Source: Ochotona curzoniae
Taxonomy: Eukaryota; Chordata; Mammalia; Lagomorpha; Ochotonidae
Length of the DNA stretch: 64,000 nucleotides
Reading direction: 5' to 3'
NCBI RefSeq assembly: GCF_017591425.1
Contig: NW_024464918.1
Span: 23,650,001 to 23,714,000, forward strand
The notes below the pieces were generated by a model that saw only the letters and a program-made list of their open reading frames with translations, searched no databases and was not told the DNA's origin. Of the stretch, positions 37,877-48,859 are shown in pieces. Position 1 is the stretch's first letter. Each line of letters starts with the position of its first letter. Both the position numbers and the translations under genes were made by a program.

Positions 37877-37882
37877 GTGAGT
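37877..37882 (+). other. PRELID2: Candidate 5' splice site just after the PRELID2 stop
   Basis: TCG|GTGAGT lies 10 nt after the stop codon and is a near-consensus donor. If it is used, a further exon downstream carries the 3' UTR. The stop would be within 55 nt of the junction, so nonsense-mediated decay would not be expected. It competes conceptually with the overlapping poly(A) hexamer. Confidence 0.4.
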
Positions 37883-38641
37883 ATTGCAGGCAGAATCAGA
37901 GCTACTTACTCATGCCTGCTTGTCATGCGTGTTAGCCTGCTGCGAAGCTTCGGCCCCCCCGGGCTGTTCGTGCCGAACATTGCCATTATGCTCATGGCAT
38001 ACTGTGTCACAGGTATTTTGTTATCTGTTCAGTACCTTTTTAAACTTGGTTCTTTGATTTTTAGAATGTTTTTGTACTCCGTGCTGGGTTACAACTGCTT
38101 TCAAATTATTAGAAGTGTTTAGCACAATCTGCTTTGATTAGGATCCTCAAGGTGGCATAAATTTGTGAAGATTGTGACTTATGATTAAGCAGGCTATGGT
38201 ATTATTCTACGAACAAGAAAAGGAGGGACTTATGGCTGTAATTGGAGCAGGGAGGAAAACAAGGAAGGGACATATTGATTGGCTGATGAAACAAACATTT
38301 GTCACATAGACTCCCACTGATCGGAGGCGGCTGTCTGAAATGATACGGGGAAGGATTTTGAAGCTTTGAGAAGGGGGCGTTGAGCAATTTGCAGTATCGG
38401 CCATGGCCCAGGATGGAAGCAAGCTGGTGTTCCTGCAGGGACATGTAGCCATGTATAGTTCTGGGCATAAGAAAGGCATAAGCTTGATACACAATGGAGA
38501 TGATAGAATGATTCCACTTCCTTTCCGCTAAGTTTTTGTTGTTTAGCTTAAGGAAAAAAGCTTGGAATGGACAGGACAGGAGAATGGATGCCCAAAATGA
38601 TTATGATGGATTTGTATCTGAGAATATTTATGGGTCATAAC

Positions 38642-38803
38642 ATTCATAACATTTTGTTTGGGAGCAGGACTAAAAAATCTGATTTGTTTATTAGTCTTTC
38701 TGGACAGTCAATAGGCTCTGGCTGTGTACCCAACATTGCTGTAGGTGTTATAGTCTTTTATAGTCTTCACAGAAACTTCCCTACCTTTCTCCTGCCATGG
38801 ATA
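38642..38803 (+). repeat. Direct duplication, copy 2
   Basis: Partner of 29108-29272, about 9.53 kb away in direct orientation, on the other side of PRELID2 exon 6. It carries an internal stutter TAGTCTTTTATAGTCTTCACAG where copy 1 has TATTCTCACGG. Confidence 0.75.
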
Positions 38804-39046
38804 ATTTACAATTACCTCAAATTTTTTTGTGTTGGCTTGAAATTACAAGGCACGTTGTTTTTTGTAAGTATCCTAGTATTCTGTAATACAGCTTGAGATC
38901 AGTTAACCATTTGAGAAGCAAAGGAACCTTCATAGACAAGTTTCTCGGGTTCAGAGCAGGCTGGTGAGGCCCAGGAAGAAACAGTTGGAGAATTGTGAAG
39001 TGTTTCTGCTTGTCTGCAGCTTGTACTGCGTCCTGTTTGAAGTTGT

Positions 39047-39338
39047 TATTTATCTATTTGAAAGGCAGGGGGCAGAGAGATTTTCTATCCAGCGATTCAC
39101 TCCCTAAATATTTACTGTGGCCAAGCTAGGTTGAAGACAGGCTCTAGAACTCAGTCCACGTCTCCCAGTACTTGGCAGGGACTCAAGTACTGAGCCATCA
39201 CTTGCTGATTTTCAGAATGTGCACTATAGAAAGCTAATGGCAAGTGGAACCAGAACTCAGACACAGGCACCCCAATATGAGAGCAAGTGCTGCAAGTCAT
39301 GTGTTAGATTAACCCTTGAGCCAAAAGCCTGCCTCTGG
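39047..39338 (-). mobile_element. Old lagomorph SINE
   Basis: Antisense: TTTATCTATTTGAAAGGC, CAGCGATTCACTCCC, TCAAGTACTGAGCCATCACTTGC, and a head TTAACCCTTGAGCCAAAAGCC. Confidence 0.72.
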
Positions 39339-40440
39339 ACTTCATTCTGATTAGCATTGAATGTCTGTGTACTTAATAATAATGGTGGTTTTCCTGATTA
39401 CTGAAAAGGCTAAATAAGATAGTTTCATTTGGCATACGCAGAACACATGGCAGGTGCTTATAAAATGTAGGAACAGAATTTAAATATATGTTACCTCTAC
39501 ATCCATCCTTCTCCTTAGAAAATTGTAGAGAAGAACTTGGCTACATCTCCAGGTTTTTCATTCTGGTGTATTTATGAGCCTCACAAAGGGCCTCTTTTGC
39601 CTATGCATGTTACCCCAGGGGCTTCTTCTGAAGTTAGCTCTTAAATAAAGGCCCGAGGGTCCTCCACTCACAAGGGTTGTACAAGTATATACTTATTATA
39701 CTGATATACAAATGGTACAGTAGTGGTTATGAAACCTTGGGGACATGTAAATTTGATTCTGCAGACCTGGGGTGGGGGGCAGTAAGAGCATTTGTTTTGC
39801 AGGAATTCCCAGGTGATGATGAGGCTGGTTGGGGACCACACTTTGAGAAGGAATGCATTGAATAATTTCACATCTGGATGGAGACAGATAAAATGCCAGA
39901 GCACTGAGAAAGCTATTAGGTGGGATTTGATATTGTTGTCATGTAGTCAGCGAGCTTTAATGGGAAGAATGATCTTCTCTGACTAGCTTTTCCATGCTTT
40001 CACAGGGTGAGCCTGTTTTTGTTTGCCTGTTTCTGGTTGCTTGAGGTTGACAGGCTTCACTCCAGACAAACACAACCACAAGAGAGATGGTCAAGCTCAG
40101 AGCAGCTTGTATTTTAATTCAGGTTGGATTTCAAGCATTGCTAACAAAGATTAGAAATTAAAATGTTTGCAGTGTTTCCTGTCATCTTAAGAGACCCATT
40201 TTCTTGCACTTTTCTTTTCTTACTGTGATTGAGGAAAAAGCCTTTGTATTATTTGTAAACAAACAAACACACACCACATTCTCTTAAGTGAAGTGGTTGA
40301 ATGTTGGATACCACCAGGAGTTTGGTGTGGGACTGTTACATTTAATTCAATGCAATAAAATTCATTAAGGATTTGTTAATTCAAATCATCAAAATTCAAG
40401 TCCAGAATTCTCAGAGGAGCAAGTATGCAGTAGGGTGTCT
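39339..40440. other. Unassigned 3' flank
   Basis: Apart from a MIR half near 39.4 kb, I see no gene or named repeat. AATTCAAATCATCAAAATTC and neighbouring AT-rich text look like decayed repeat DNA. Confidence 0.5.
39360..39475 (+). mobile_element. MIR 3' half
   Basis: AATAATAATGGTGGTTTTCC, GGCTAAATAAGATAG, ACACATGGCAGGTGCTTATAAAATG. Confidence 0.5.
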
Positions 40441-40555
40441 ATATCAAGGAACTTCAGAAAATTCATAGAAAGTGTATGTTATTCACAATTTTTATTTTTC
40501 ACGCCAACACATTTATGTCTTAATTTTGTTTTTCAATGAACTTTTTCAAGTCCCC
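40440..40555. mobile_element. Short mariner-like inverted-repeat element (MITE)
   Basis: About 115 bp with imperfect terminal inverted repeats: GGAACTTCAGAAAATTCATAG at the left and TCAATGAACTTTTTCAAGTCC at the right, AT-rich between. It matches the common mammalian CTTCAAAAAGTTCATGG element. Confidence 0.6.
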
Positions 40556-40596
40556 TAAAATATACTCTTCCCACATAAGTGATCGTAAATTAAAGA

Positions 40597-40929
40597 CCAG
40601 TGCCGGCACAATGACTCAATTGGCTGACCTTCTACCTTTAAGCATTGGTATCCCAAGTGGGTGCCAGTTTATGTCGTGGCTACTCCACTTCTCATCTAGC
40701 TCTGGTTTATGGTCTGGAGAGTTGCATAGGATGGCCCAAGTCCTGGTACCCTGCATCCTCGTGGGAGACCCAGAAGAGGCTACTGGTTTGTGGCTTCAGA
40801 TTGGTACAACTCTGGCCATTGTGCCAATTGGGGAATGAATCATTGGATGGAAGATGTTTCTCTCCATCTGTGCTGTTCTCTGTATATCTGACTTTCCAAT
40901 AAAAATAAAATAAATAGTTTTGAAAAAAG
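40597..40929 (+). mobile_element. C-SINE, sense
   Basis: GTGCCGGCACAATGACTCAATTGG head, CCCAAGTGGGTGCCAGTTTATG, GTGGGAGACCCAGAAGAGG, tail CAATAAAAATAAAATAAATAG. Confidence 0.88.
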
Positions 40930-41395
40930 AATGGGTTATAATTTTATACTACACTTGGCAGGTTTACATTTAAAATTTTTTTTTGTTTTGTTTTTTAACT
41001 TAATTTCTTAAAATTTTCATGTTACAGTGTTTTTTAACTTTATAAAATTTTTATTTTAATTTTTGAAGTATATGGTACAATTCTGTGTAGTCTGGGATTC
41101 CACAGCCCTCAATTTCTACCCAGTTTTTAAGTCTTAAAAGCCATTCTGGGATTTGGACCAGTCTGCAAACTGAGACATTATTTAATATTTTCAAACATTT
41201 TAAATATCCATATTTAAAATTCACGTAGACCACAGTGGGACTTTGTGGAGCTCTGGAACCTGTATGTCCAAGTTGGTATCTGAAAACTAGAAATGTAGAC
41301 GGTGATTTTGTCATATGCCAAAACGGAGGCGCATAAATCTCACTAACCAATATGCTCGTGGGGTTGCAGCTGACACATCCATTTGATGGATTTTT

Positions 41396-41729
41396 TTTTT
41401 TTTTTTTAGATTTATTTTTATTATTTTTTCATTGGAAAGGCAGATATACAGAGAGGAGAGACAGAGAGGAAGATCTTCCGTCCGATGATTCACTCCCCAA
41501 GTGAGCGCAACGGGCCGATACTATGCCGATCCGAAGCCAGGAGCCTCTTCCGGGTCTCCCACGCGGGTGCAGGTTCCCAAAGCTTTGGGCCGTCCTCTGC
41601 TGCTTTCCCAGGCCACAGGCAGGGAGCTGGAAGGGAAGCGGGGCTGCCGGGATTAGAACCGGCGCCCATATGGGATCCCGGGCGGCAAGGTGAGGACCTT
41701 TAACCACTTGCGCCACCGCGCCGGGCCCC
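41396..41729 (-). mobile_element. C-SINE, full length, very young
   Basis: Antisense copy with a perfect 15-bp duplication ATTTGATGGATTTTT (41381-41395 and 41730-41744). The body is nearly identical to the 1.06-kb copy (TCCGTCCGATGATTCACTCC, GCGCAACGG) and the head reads CCACCGCGCCGGGCCC. Confidence 0.95.
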
Positions 41730-41744
41730 ATTTGATGGATTTTT

Positions 41745-42830
41745 GATTTCCTGTCATTTCTGAATAAAAGAAGTGGCTCTGACATCTGTTTTGTTCTTGC
41801 CGCCAGCAGTTGAGAGACCAGGCTTGGTTTGGCTTGATCACAAAGCGCAACTCTGTCACATCGGAATGATTAAGACTTCTGTTCTAGCTATACCTTAACT
41901 CCTCTCTGCACTGACTTCTCCGAGTGCTTGAATCCTGCAAAACGATACACTTGCTTTGCTTGAAGATTGCTAGGAAGTACCGGTGCAGTTTCTTCAAGAA
42001 TTGTCTCTGCTGACGGAAGGAGATGCTTTGGAAGAGAGCAAGTCTGTGGAGGTGTTGTGTTCCTTAGGTGCTAAGGCCTGTTTGCTTTCTTTTATAGGGG
42101 CACCATATGCGTGTCTGCTGTTTTTCAAGAATCATGTGTTGGTCACAGTATACCATAGTCCCAGCTTCTGGAACCCAGGTGTGGGGGTGCAGTGTCGGCA
42201 GCTCAAAGAAGAAGACACCTTCCTGCCAGGATGTAAAGACAAACTCCTCTAGGAGCCTGCTTCTGATAGCTGAATTGATGCAGCTGGACTCCTCGTTGGA
42301 TTTTTATGACAATCTCATTGTCATTCAACAAATAAAGGGAAAGATCCCTGGAAGATAATGTGTGCCACACCTCGGGATGTTCTGCTGATTGTCTCATGGC
42401 CCTGAATGGGTGTCCTGGAACAAGATAATCAGGTCCTGTGGAGGGCGTCTGTGCCCTTATGTTAACTGTATTGCTGTCCGTAAGGATTCTGGAACATACA
42501 AAGGAACTGAACCTGATGCTGATCCCTTCGTGTCCTGGAATCAATTAGCCATGGCTCAGACCTGTACTGAAGCTAAGCCATATTTATAGAAAGCTTTAAG
42601 ATTCTCAGAAATCAGAAAAATTTGTATTATGTCCATAAACACTATGCAACTATACCACGTGAACTGTGATTGGGTCTCCTGAAGGAGCATGCGACAGAGT
42701 GTGATGGTGGAGTCCACTCTTGGCTCCCACTGGGTTGTTCTGTGACATGGAACCCACTTATTAACAACTCTGACTCTTAATGGTGTATGCAGCTACTTGG
42801 GCCCAAGTCTTTCTGCCAGTGAGCTGTGAT
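41745..42830. other. Unassigned 3' flank
   Basis: About 1.1 kb with frames of up to 113 codons on each strand but no recognisable protein, RNA or repeat. Phrases such as AACAAATAAAGGGAAAG offer no diagnosis. Confidence 0.4.
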
Positions 42831-42849
42831 GGTGAAATGAAGCATTTTG

Positions 42850-42960
42850 GTATGAACACAGATTTGGGAGACAGAAAGACCTCATTTTGAATCCTAGTGC
42901 AGCCACCTACTAGCTCTGTGATCACATACACGGTTTTTTAAACCTTTCTGAAAAAGTTTT
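42850..42960 (+). mobile_element. MIR remnant
   Basis: AGACCTCATTTTGAATCCTAG, CACCTACTAGCTCTGTGATC, TTTAAACCTTTCTG: sense MIR core. Confidence 0.6.
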
Positions 42961-42984
42961 CTAGCATGATGGAATTAACTTTGT

Positions 42985-43725
42985 CAGTTTGTTGGACTGA
43001 TTTGAGATTACATATCTGAAATGCCTGGTATGGTATTGGCTGGTGTGGGTGATGGACCAAACCTGACCCTGCACTAGCTGTTGCACATGAATCAAGTCTA
43101 AGGACTCCCCAGGTGAAATTTGGTGGGGGATTCCCCATCTAGACCACTGGACTCAGATACTAGCCTCAGGAACAATCACAAGATGAATAATCCAACATTG
43201 GAGTAGAGGAATCAGGGCTGGGCCTCTTCAGTTGCTGATGCCCGTGCAGTGGAAAGCATACCCAGATGTACATGAAATACATGACACCCAGCTCATGTAA
43301 GTCAGCAGAGAACACTGAGTACCTCATCCAAAGATGCAAAGAGAATAGGATGGACAGCTCTCCTGACCAGACCTTGCACTTAGCGTCTGGGTCTGAGGAT
43401 ACACCAAAGTAGACCTGTTCATTCAGTAGACCTTGGAACGATTTTTTCAACCCTGGTGCAATGTAGCTGATGCTATTTCAGAACTATCAAGATCAGTCAA
43501 ATAAAACCCTTGGAACATTCTTCTTTCCCATCACAGGGTCTCCAAGCTAATATCAAATGATCGTCTCTGTCCCCAGGTGCTGACTGTAATAATATGGGGA
43601 AAAATGGTGGGAGGGAGACAAGGGAAGAGTGGGGGGCGGGGGAGAGGGCAGGGGGATCCCTCTACCCTCATTACTGTATCATGAAAAATAATAACAATAA
43701 AAAAATTTGAAGAAAAAAATAATTA
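42985..43725 (+). mobile_element. L1 3' end, older subfamily
   Basis: The end module matches 10370-10640 in diverged form (GGGGGATTCCCCATCTAGACC, GCAGTGGAAAGCATACCCAG). It continues to a purine-rich G-tract (43611-43660) and a terminal ACTGTATCATGAAAAATAATAAC with A-rich tail. The G-rich tract followed by an A-tail is the usual architecture of L1 3' UTRs. Confidence 0.65.
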
Positions 43726-44759
43726 GGTGCCTGATATAAAACCTGATGGATGGAAGTCCAATGTGCAGTTTTGAAAAACTATGTCTCAACTATATTGTAA
43801 AGCAGTATTACAGTGAAAAATCACATGTTGTCGGTTTATATTTCCTGTGATCAGTAGTCCAGATGTACACTCTGTAACATAAGGTTTGAAGAGGTAATAG
43901 TTTAGAATTCATCTTCCTAAGGTAAACATTGAAGTATTACTGGAAAGTCTTGAGGAAATTTTTATTTTAATATTTGAAAAAGTTTCCACTTAGTGCATTG
44001 ATGACTCTCACAGCAATTGTACTTTTTCCTATTAGCCTGCCCCGTGAGCCTCCTCCTGCTGTGTTGGAGCTGTTGGTGCTGTGATTGGATTTTGTCTTAG
44101 GATAATCTCCCTTCGTTTCCTTGGTGTTTTATTCTTAAATTCCAATGGAGGGGGACATGGATAGTAGAAACCAGAGTACAATTTTCACCTTGTCTAGTTT
44201 GTGAAAGGCGTTTGGTAGGCTTTTGAAGTAATAGCCATTTTGCAAAGAGAAGAAGTAATGTGAATTATCATGGAGTTGAAAGAGGTTTGTATGTGAAGAT
44301 TGATGCTGGAATGAACTTGGCTCTTGATCCTCAGCAACTTGCATCCTCTGGAAGCTATAGTTCTTAGATCAAAACTGTTAGGATTACTTGTGGATCTTTT
44401 GGTAATCCTCATGTGCAGTTTGTGCCCTGGGCCAAGAAATTGGAATCCCTGTTTGTGGAACCCCAGCGTGAGTATTTTCTAAAACCCCCAGGCCACTCTA
44501 AGGATGGGGACACTGTTCTAGAATTTATTGACATTATCTTTGTCCTATCTCATGTAGGAGAAGATCTCTGTGGTAGATCGAGGAACAAGAGGCCAAATGT
44601 TTGCTTTGGTTTTTTAAAGGTCAGATGGCCTGTGCATCAGCAGCTGGTCTAATGAATGAGGCACAACTGGGGCCACTGGACAGACCTCCAGGGAACATGC
44701 TCCTGGCCAGAAAAGGGACAATGCTGCCCACCTCCAGATGAAAGTAGCTAGGTGGCTGA
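43726..44759. other. Unassigned 3' flank
   Basis: Frames on either strand (69-79 codons) lack recognisable motifs. The text around 44140-44740 reads a little like a decayed coding copy (GAAGATCTCTGTGGTAGATCG and neighbours), but no parent is recognised. Confidence 0.35.
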
Positions 44760-44878
44760 TTTTTTTTTTTAAAGATTTATTTATTTTTATTGGAAAGGCG
44801 GATATACAGAGGAAGAGAGAGAGGAAGATCTTCCATCTGATGATTCACTCCCCAAGTGTCCGCAATGGCTGGAGCTGA
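44760..44878 (-). mobile_element. 5'-truncated C-SINE
   Basis: Only the antisense 3' third is present: T-run, AAAGATTTATTTATTTTTATTGG, CTGATGATTCACTCCCCAAGTG, CGGAGCTGAG-like text, then a sharp break into unique DNA. Confidence 0.85.
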
Positions 44879-45337
44879 GCACAACATTTCCGTGATGTTC
44901 CTGGAGGGAGGGAATGTCTTGCAAACTGTTGTTGGTCAATTTTGCAGATGCTATAACCTTAACGTTAGCTTTGGAGGGACAGGTGCAGAGGGAGAATCCT
45001 AAGAGTGATAAACCCAAGGCAGAAGGATCCAGTGTTGAAATTAATTTACCAAGTCGTAAAGTCAACTTAAAGAAATTTTAAAATGTTTACAATTTAAAAT
45101 GCAGTGTTCCATTCCTCTTCTGCCCATGGAACCCTCTGGGGAGTTTTCAAAAATGTTGATGCTTGGTTTCTACCTCTGGAGAGTCTCTGGTTTATAGGTC
45201 CAGGCTGCAACCCTGAATAAAAAAGGCCAAAACCTTGCTGGTGATCTTGGGGCAAAACTAGTGATTCTTTCCAACGTTGAAAGTATGAGGAGACATAAAA
45301 AATTTGGTGCAACAAATGTGATTTTAAAAGTTAATTT

Positions 45338-45612
45338 CCGGGCCCAGCGGCGTGGCCTAACTGCTTAAGTCCTCACCTTGAACGTGCTGGGATCCCATGT
45401 GGGTGCCAGTTCTAATCCCAGCAGCTCCACTTCCCATCCAGCTCCCTGCCTGTGGCCTGGGAAAGCAGTCGAGGACGGCCCAAAGCCTTGGGACCCTGCA
45501 CCCATGTGGGAGACCTGGATACACAATCACCGGATGGAAGATCTTCCTCTCTGTCTCTCTTGCTCTCTGTATATCTGACTTTCCAATAAGTAAATAAATC
45601 TTTAAAAAAAAA
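45338..45612 (+). mobile_element. C-SINE, sense, with internal deletion
   Basis: GGGCCCAGCGGCGTGGCC head and GGGACCCTGCACCCATGTGGG are intact. After GAGACCTGGA the text jumps to TACACAATCACCGGATGG, losing about 65 bp (the GAAGTTCCTGG…CACTTGGGG part) present in other copies. Confidence 0.9.
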
Positions 45613-45618
45613 GTTTGA

Positions 45619-45912
45619 GGGCCTGACATGATAACCCAATGGCTAAAGTCCTTGCCCTATATGTCCCGGGACCCATGTGTGCATCAGTTCATGTCCCAGC
45701 TGCTTCACTTCCCATACAGCTTCCTGCTTGTGATCTGGGAATAGATGAATAGAGGACAGCCCAAAGCCTTGCTATCCTGCACCTGCATGGGAGACCTGGA
45801 AGAAGCTCCTGGCCCCTGATTTCAAATCTGCTCTGTTCTAGCCATTATGGCCACTTGAGGAAGGAACAAGTGAACAGAAGATCTCTCTCTCTTTGACTTT
45901 ACAATAAAATCA
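45619..45912 (+). mobile_element. C-SINE, sense
   Basis: GGGCCTGACATGATAACCC head, TGTCCCGGGACCCATGTG, GGAAGAAGCTCCTGGCCCC, tail ACAATAAAATC. It follows another sense copy and is followed tail-to-tail by an antisense one. Confidence 0.88.
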
Positions 45913-45918
45913 GCACAT

Positions 45919-46246
45919 CTTTTTTTTTAAAGATTTATTTTATTTTTACTGGAAAGGCAGATATACACAGAGGAGAGACAGAGAGGAAGATCTTCTGTCC
46001 CATGATTCACTCCCCAGGTGGCCGCAACGGCTGGAGCTGAGCCAATTTGAAGCCAGGAGCCTCTTCCGGGTCTCCCATGCAGGTGCAGGGTCCCAAAGCC
46101 TTGGGCCGTCCTCGACTGCTTTCCCGGGCCACAGGCAGGGAGCTGGAAGGGGAGTGGAGCTGCAGGATTAGAACCGGCACCCATATGGGATCCCGGCGGG
46201 CGTGCAAGGTGAGGACCTTAACCACTGCGCCATTGCACCGGGCCCC
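45919..46246 (-). mobile_element. C-SINE, antisense
   Basis: AAAGATTTATTTTATTTTTACTGG, CCATGATTCACTCCCCAGGTGG, and a head GCCATTGCACCGGGCCCC. Imperfect duplication AAAATCAGCACATC / AAAATCAACATTTC. Confidence 0.92.
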
Positions 46247-46249
46247 AAA

Positions 46250-47070
46250 ATCAACATTTCTTTTTACAAAAAGTTTATTTTTGTGCAAGTAATTTTGAAA
46301 TTTGAAATCTAGTCATAGTTTTGTTTTTGTTTTTGTTTTTTGGTAACACTTTCTACAAACTTTTTAAAAGTCCTATTGCAGTGTTCTCCCATCAGTGGTA
46401 ACTGTTAGAAGAGAATGTTTGCAATAAGATACCTCTTCTTTCTAGTTCATTGGAGAAGTCTAATTTACTATGCATGAAAACAATGTGTATTGTCTCGTAA
46501 ATATTAATAGAAGAAAAGGAGTGCTAAAAATACTCCCTTGTGTGTAGCCTGTATTTATCAACTTTAAGTTGCATTTGTTGGAACAGAATCCCACATAGAA
46601 CCAGGATCCCATAGTAACCCCAGACACTTGCTTGTCTTGAAAGATTAACCTGACTAATGGCATGGCTGGACCTTAAAAGTAGCTCTTGGAATTATGGACA
46701 AGCATGCTATGGACAGGCAGCAGAGAGAAAATAGCAGCCAGCATCCTGTTAAACTCCACAGAGCTTTTCTCCAGCATCCTTGGAGAAGGTTAGAGCCATT
46801 CTATGCCTGCCATCTGTTAGGCTACTGATAGAATCACTGCTTCTTTGTGTCGGTGCCAGGAGGAACTTTCAGATCTGATGACCAAGAAGAAAATGCTAAC
46901 CGTTCATTGTGGGTTTTTATTTTCCGATTTGGAATTGAGGTGTATTGCCCAAATTTAGAAGTCTATCTGTGGTTCAAACTTTGATTTTGGGGGGGGGGGG
47001 TAAAACATTAGGGAGAAATTATTTTATGGGCAGAATTCTTCTATATATGTTTGTTTAAGGATGCAATCCA
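46250..47070. other. Unassigned 3' flank with a G12 run
   Basis: Unique sequence apart from a (TTTTTG)n stretch near 46320 and an uninterrupted run of 12 G at 46989-47000. Confidence 0.5.
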
Positions 47071-47434
47071 GGGGCAAGCACTGTGGTGCAGTGGATGAAG
47101 CTTCTGCCTGCAAAATGGCATCCTCTGTGGGCCCTGCACTGAGTCCTAGCTGCTCCGCGTTGGATCCAGCTCCCTGCTAATGCACTTAGAGAAGCAGTAG
47201 AAGCTGGGCCAAGGGCTTGGGCCCCTGCACTCTTGTGGGAGACCCAGAAGTAGTTCTGACACCTGGCTTGGTTTCACGGCTTTGTGGCTTATGCCTGGCT
47301 CCTCTCAGCCTTTGTGGTCATTTGGAGGTGTGAACCAGCAGATAGATGAAAAATCTCTCTTCTGTCTTTCTCTCTTCTTCCCCAACCTCTCTCTCTGCCA
47401 CACTCATTCAAATAAATCTAAATAAATTTTAAAA
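47071..47434 (+). mobile_element. C-SINE, sense, with insertion
   Basis: CAAGCACTGTGGTGCAGTGGATG head, GGCTTGGGCCCCTGCACTC, TCATTTGGAGGTGTGAACC, tail CAAATAAATCTAAATAAAT. An extra CGGCTTTGTGGCTTATGCC segment lies in mid-body. Confidence 0.83.
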
Positions 47435-47472
47435 ATTAGTCTCATAGAAACCAAAGTTGTCCTAATCAGTTA

Positions 47473-47507
47473 AAGAAAGAAAGAAAGAAAGAAAAAGAAA
47501 GAAAACA
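47473..47507 (+). repeat. (GAAA)n microsatellite
   Basis: Tandem AAAG/GAAA units close behind a SINE tail. Confidence 0.9.
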
Positions 47508-48335
47508 AATCTGATCTCCAAGTTGCACAGGAGAGATGGTTTACAACAAGCAGCCAGAATGAATTTAACAAATCAGTTCTTCCAGAGTCTGATTATTATA
47601 AATGGAGACAGGGTATGGGTCGAGTTGAAGGGTCAAGAAGCTAGAAATGTACCAAGGCCATAGGTGTCCCTCATGAAGTGGTGGTGACCATGAGGACACC
47701 TTTATTGCCTGGTAATTCCTCTCAGAAACGGCATTTGAGAGCACTGGAGGATGTGTTTTCCTCCTGGCATCTTTCTTCCTGACCACATCCTTAGATGCAG
47801 CATACATTCAGTGCTGATTTCTTTGGGATTGGGTATTTAGACTTTTTGAATACTTAGGTTCAGACCTGAGACATTAAGTTGGCTGCAGTTTTTAACAACC
47901 TTCCATTGGATTAAACAGTGTGTGTCAGGTGACAGCTGGAGCTACTCCAGCTTAGGAAGTTGTCTTTTGGGTGTGTGAAGTCAGAAGCTGGCATGGGAAC
48001 TTATTTTCTTGGGTGTTAATTGTCTGCCTTGGGTGTTAATGTTTTCTAAAAAATGAAATATTGTTAGGCAAGGATGCTGCTGAGATGAGCTGGGGAAGAG
48101 CAGAGCATCAGCCACACGTTTATGCTTTCTCTTAGCTCCCTCAGAAGCCTCTAACCAAGGGCTGCCGCCCCCAGTTCTCCAAGCTTGCCCCCTTGTACAT
48201 CCATGGTCACCTGTCTGTGAGGGACCGAGGAAGGCGCTTGCAGCATCCATTTTTCTCAATCCTTGTTGGAAAACAATTTTATATGGAAACAAATAACAAG
48301 AGGATATCAAATTGGAATGGATTCTTAATTCTTAA
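47508..48335. other. Unassigned 3' flank
   Basis: About 0.8 kb. It contains a near-tandem TTGGGTGTTAATTGTC / TTGGGTGTTAATG pair at 48011-48043. The 109-codon minus frame (48310-47981) has no recognisable family. Confidence 0.4.
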
Positions 48336-48628
48336 GGACCTGGCACGATAGCCTAGTCCTCGCCTTGAACAACCTGGGATCCCATATAGGCACCGGTTCT
48401 AATTCCAGCAGCCCTGCTTCCCATCCAGCTCCCTGCTTGTAGTCTGGGAAAGCAGTTGAGAACAGCCCAAAACCTTGGGACCCTGCAACCAATGTGGGAG
48501 ACCTGGAAGAGGCCACTGGCTTCAGCTCTGGCTGTTGCGGTCTCATGGGGAGTGAATCAGCAGATGGAGGATCTTTCTCTCTCTTTTCCTATCTGTATAT
48601 CTGACTTTACAATAAAAATAAATCTAAA
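48336..48628 (+). mobile_element. C-SINE, sense
   Basis: GGACCTGGCACGATAGCC head, CCCATATAGGCACCGGTTC, GGTCTCATGGGGAGTGAATC, tail CAATAAAAATAAATC. Short in the head after GATAGCCTAG. Confidence 0.9.
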
Positions 48629-48814
48629 GAAGGTGGACAGTTAGTTTGTTGGGCCATGTTTCTGACCCTGATAGGCAGTGAATTTGGGTTAGCAGTTTGA
48701 ATACTGAGGTCATATTAATCTTCAAGAGATTAAGGCTCTCAGTTGGGGAGAAATTATATCGGTATTGAGAACATTTATTGAACATTAAGTTAGAAATCAT
48801 TTGTCTTTGTCGGG

Positions 48815-48848
48815 GTGTGTGTGTGTATGCGCACGTGTGTGCATGTGC
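48815..48848 (+). repeat. (TG)n microsatellite
   Basis: GTGTGTGTGTATGCGCACGTG and flanking TG units. Confidence 0.85.
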
Positions 48849-48859
48849 GATTTGGCTGA

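Larger units (their letters stand above)
37867..39046 (+). other. PRELID2: Sequence downstream of the PRELID2 stop
   Basis: Start of the 3' flank or 3' UTR intron. It contains the candidate donor at 37877, unassigned sequence at 37900-38640 (frames up to 96 codons on the minus strand with no recognisable family) and copy 2 of a direct duplication at 38642. Confidence 0.6.

Noticed and set aside
38202..38517. Cluster of 71-96-codon minus frames near 38.3 kb
   Set aside because: Overlapping frames without splice signals, domains or recognisable similarity; probably chance.
41983..42589. Possible gene or processed pseudogene at 42.0-42.6 kb
   Set aside because: Frames up to 113 codons on both strands, but no motif, poly(A) tail or target duplication to support it.
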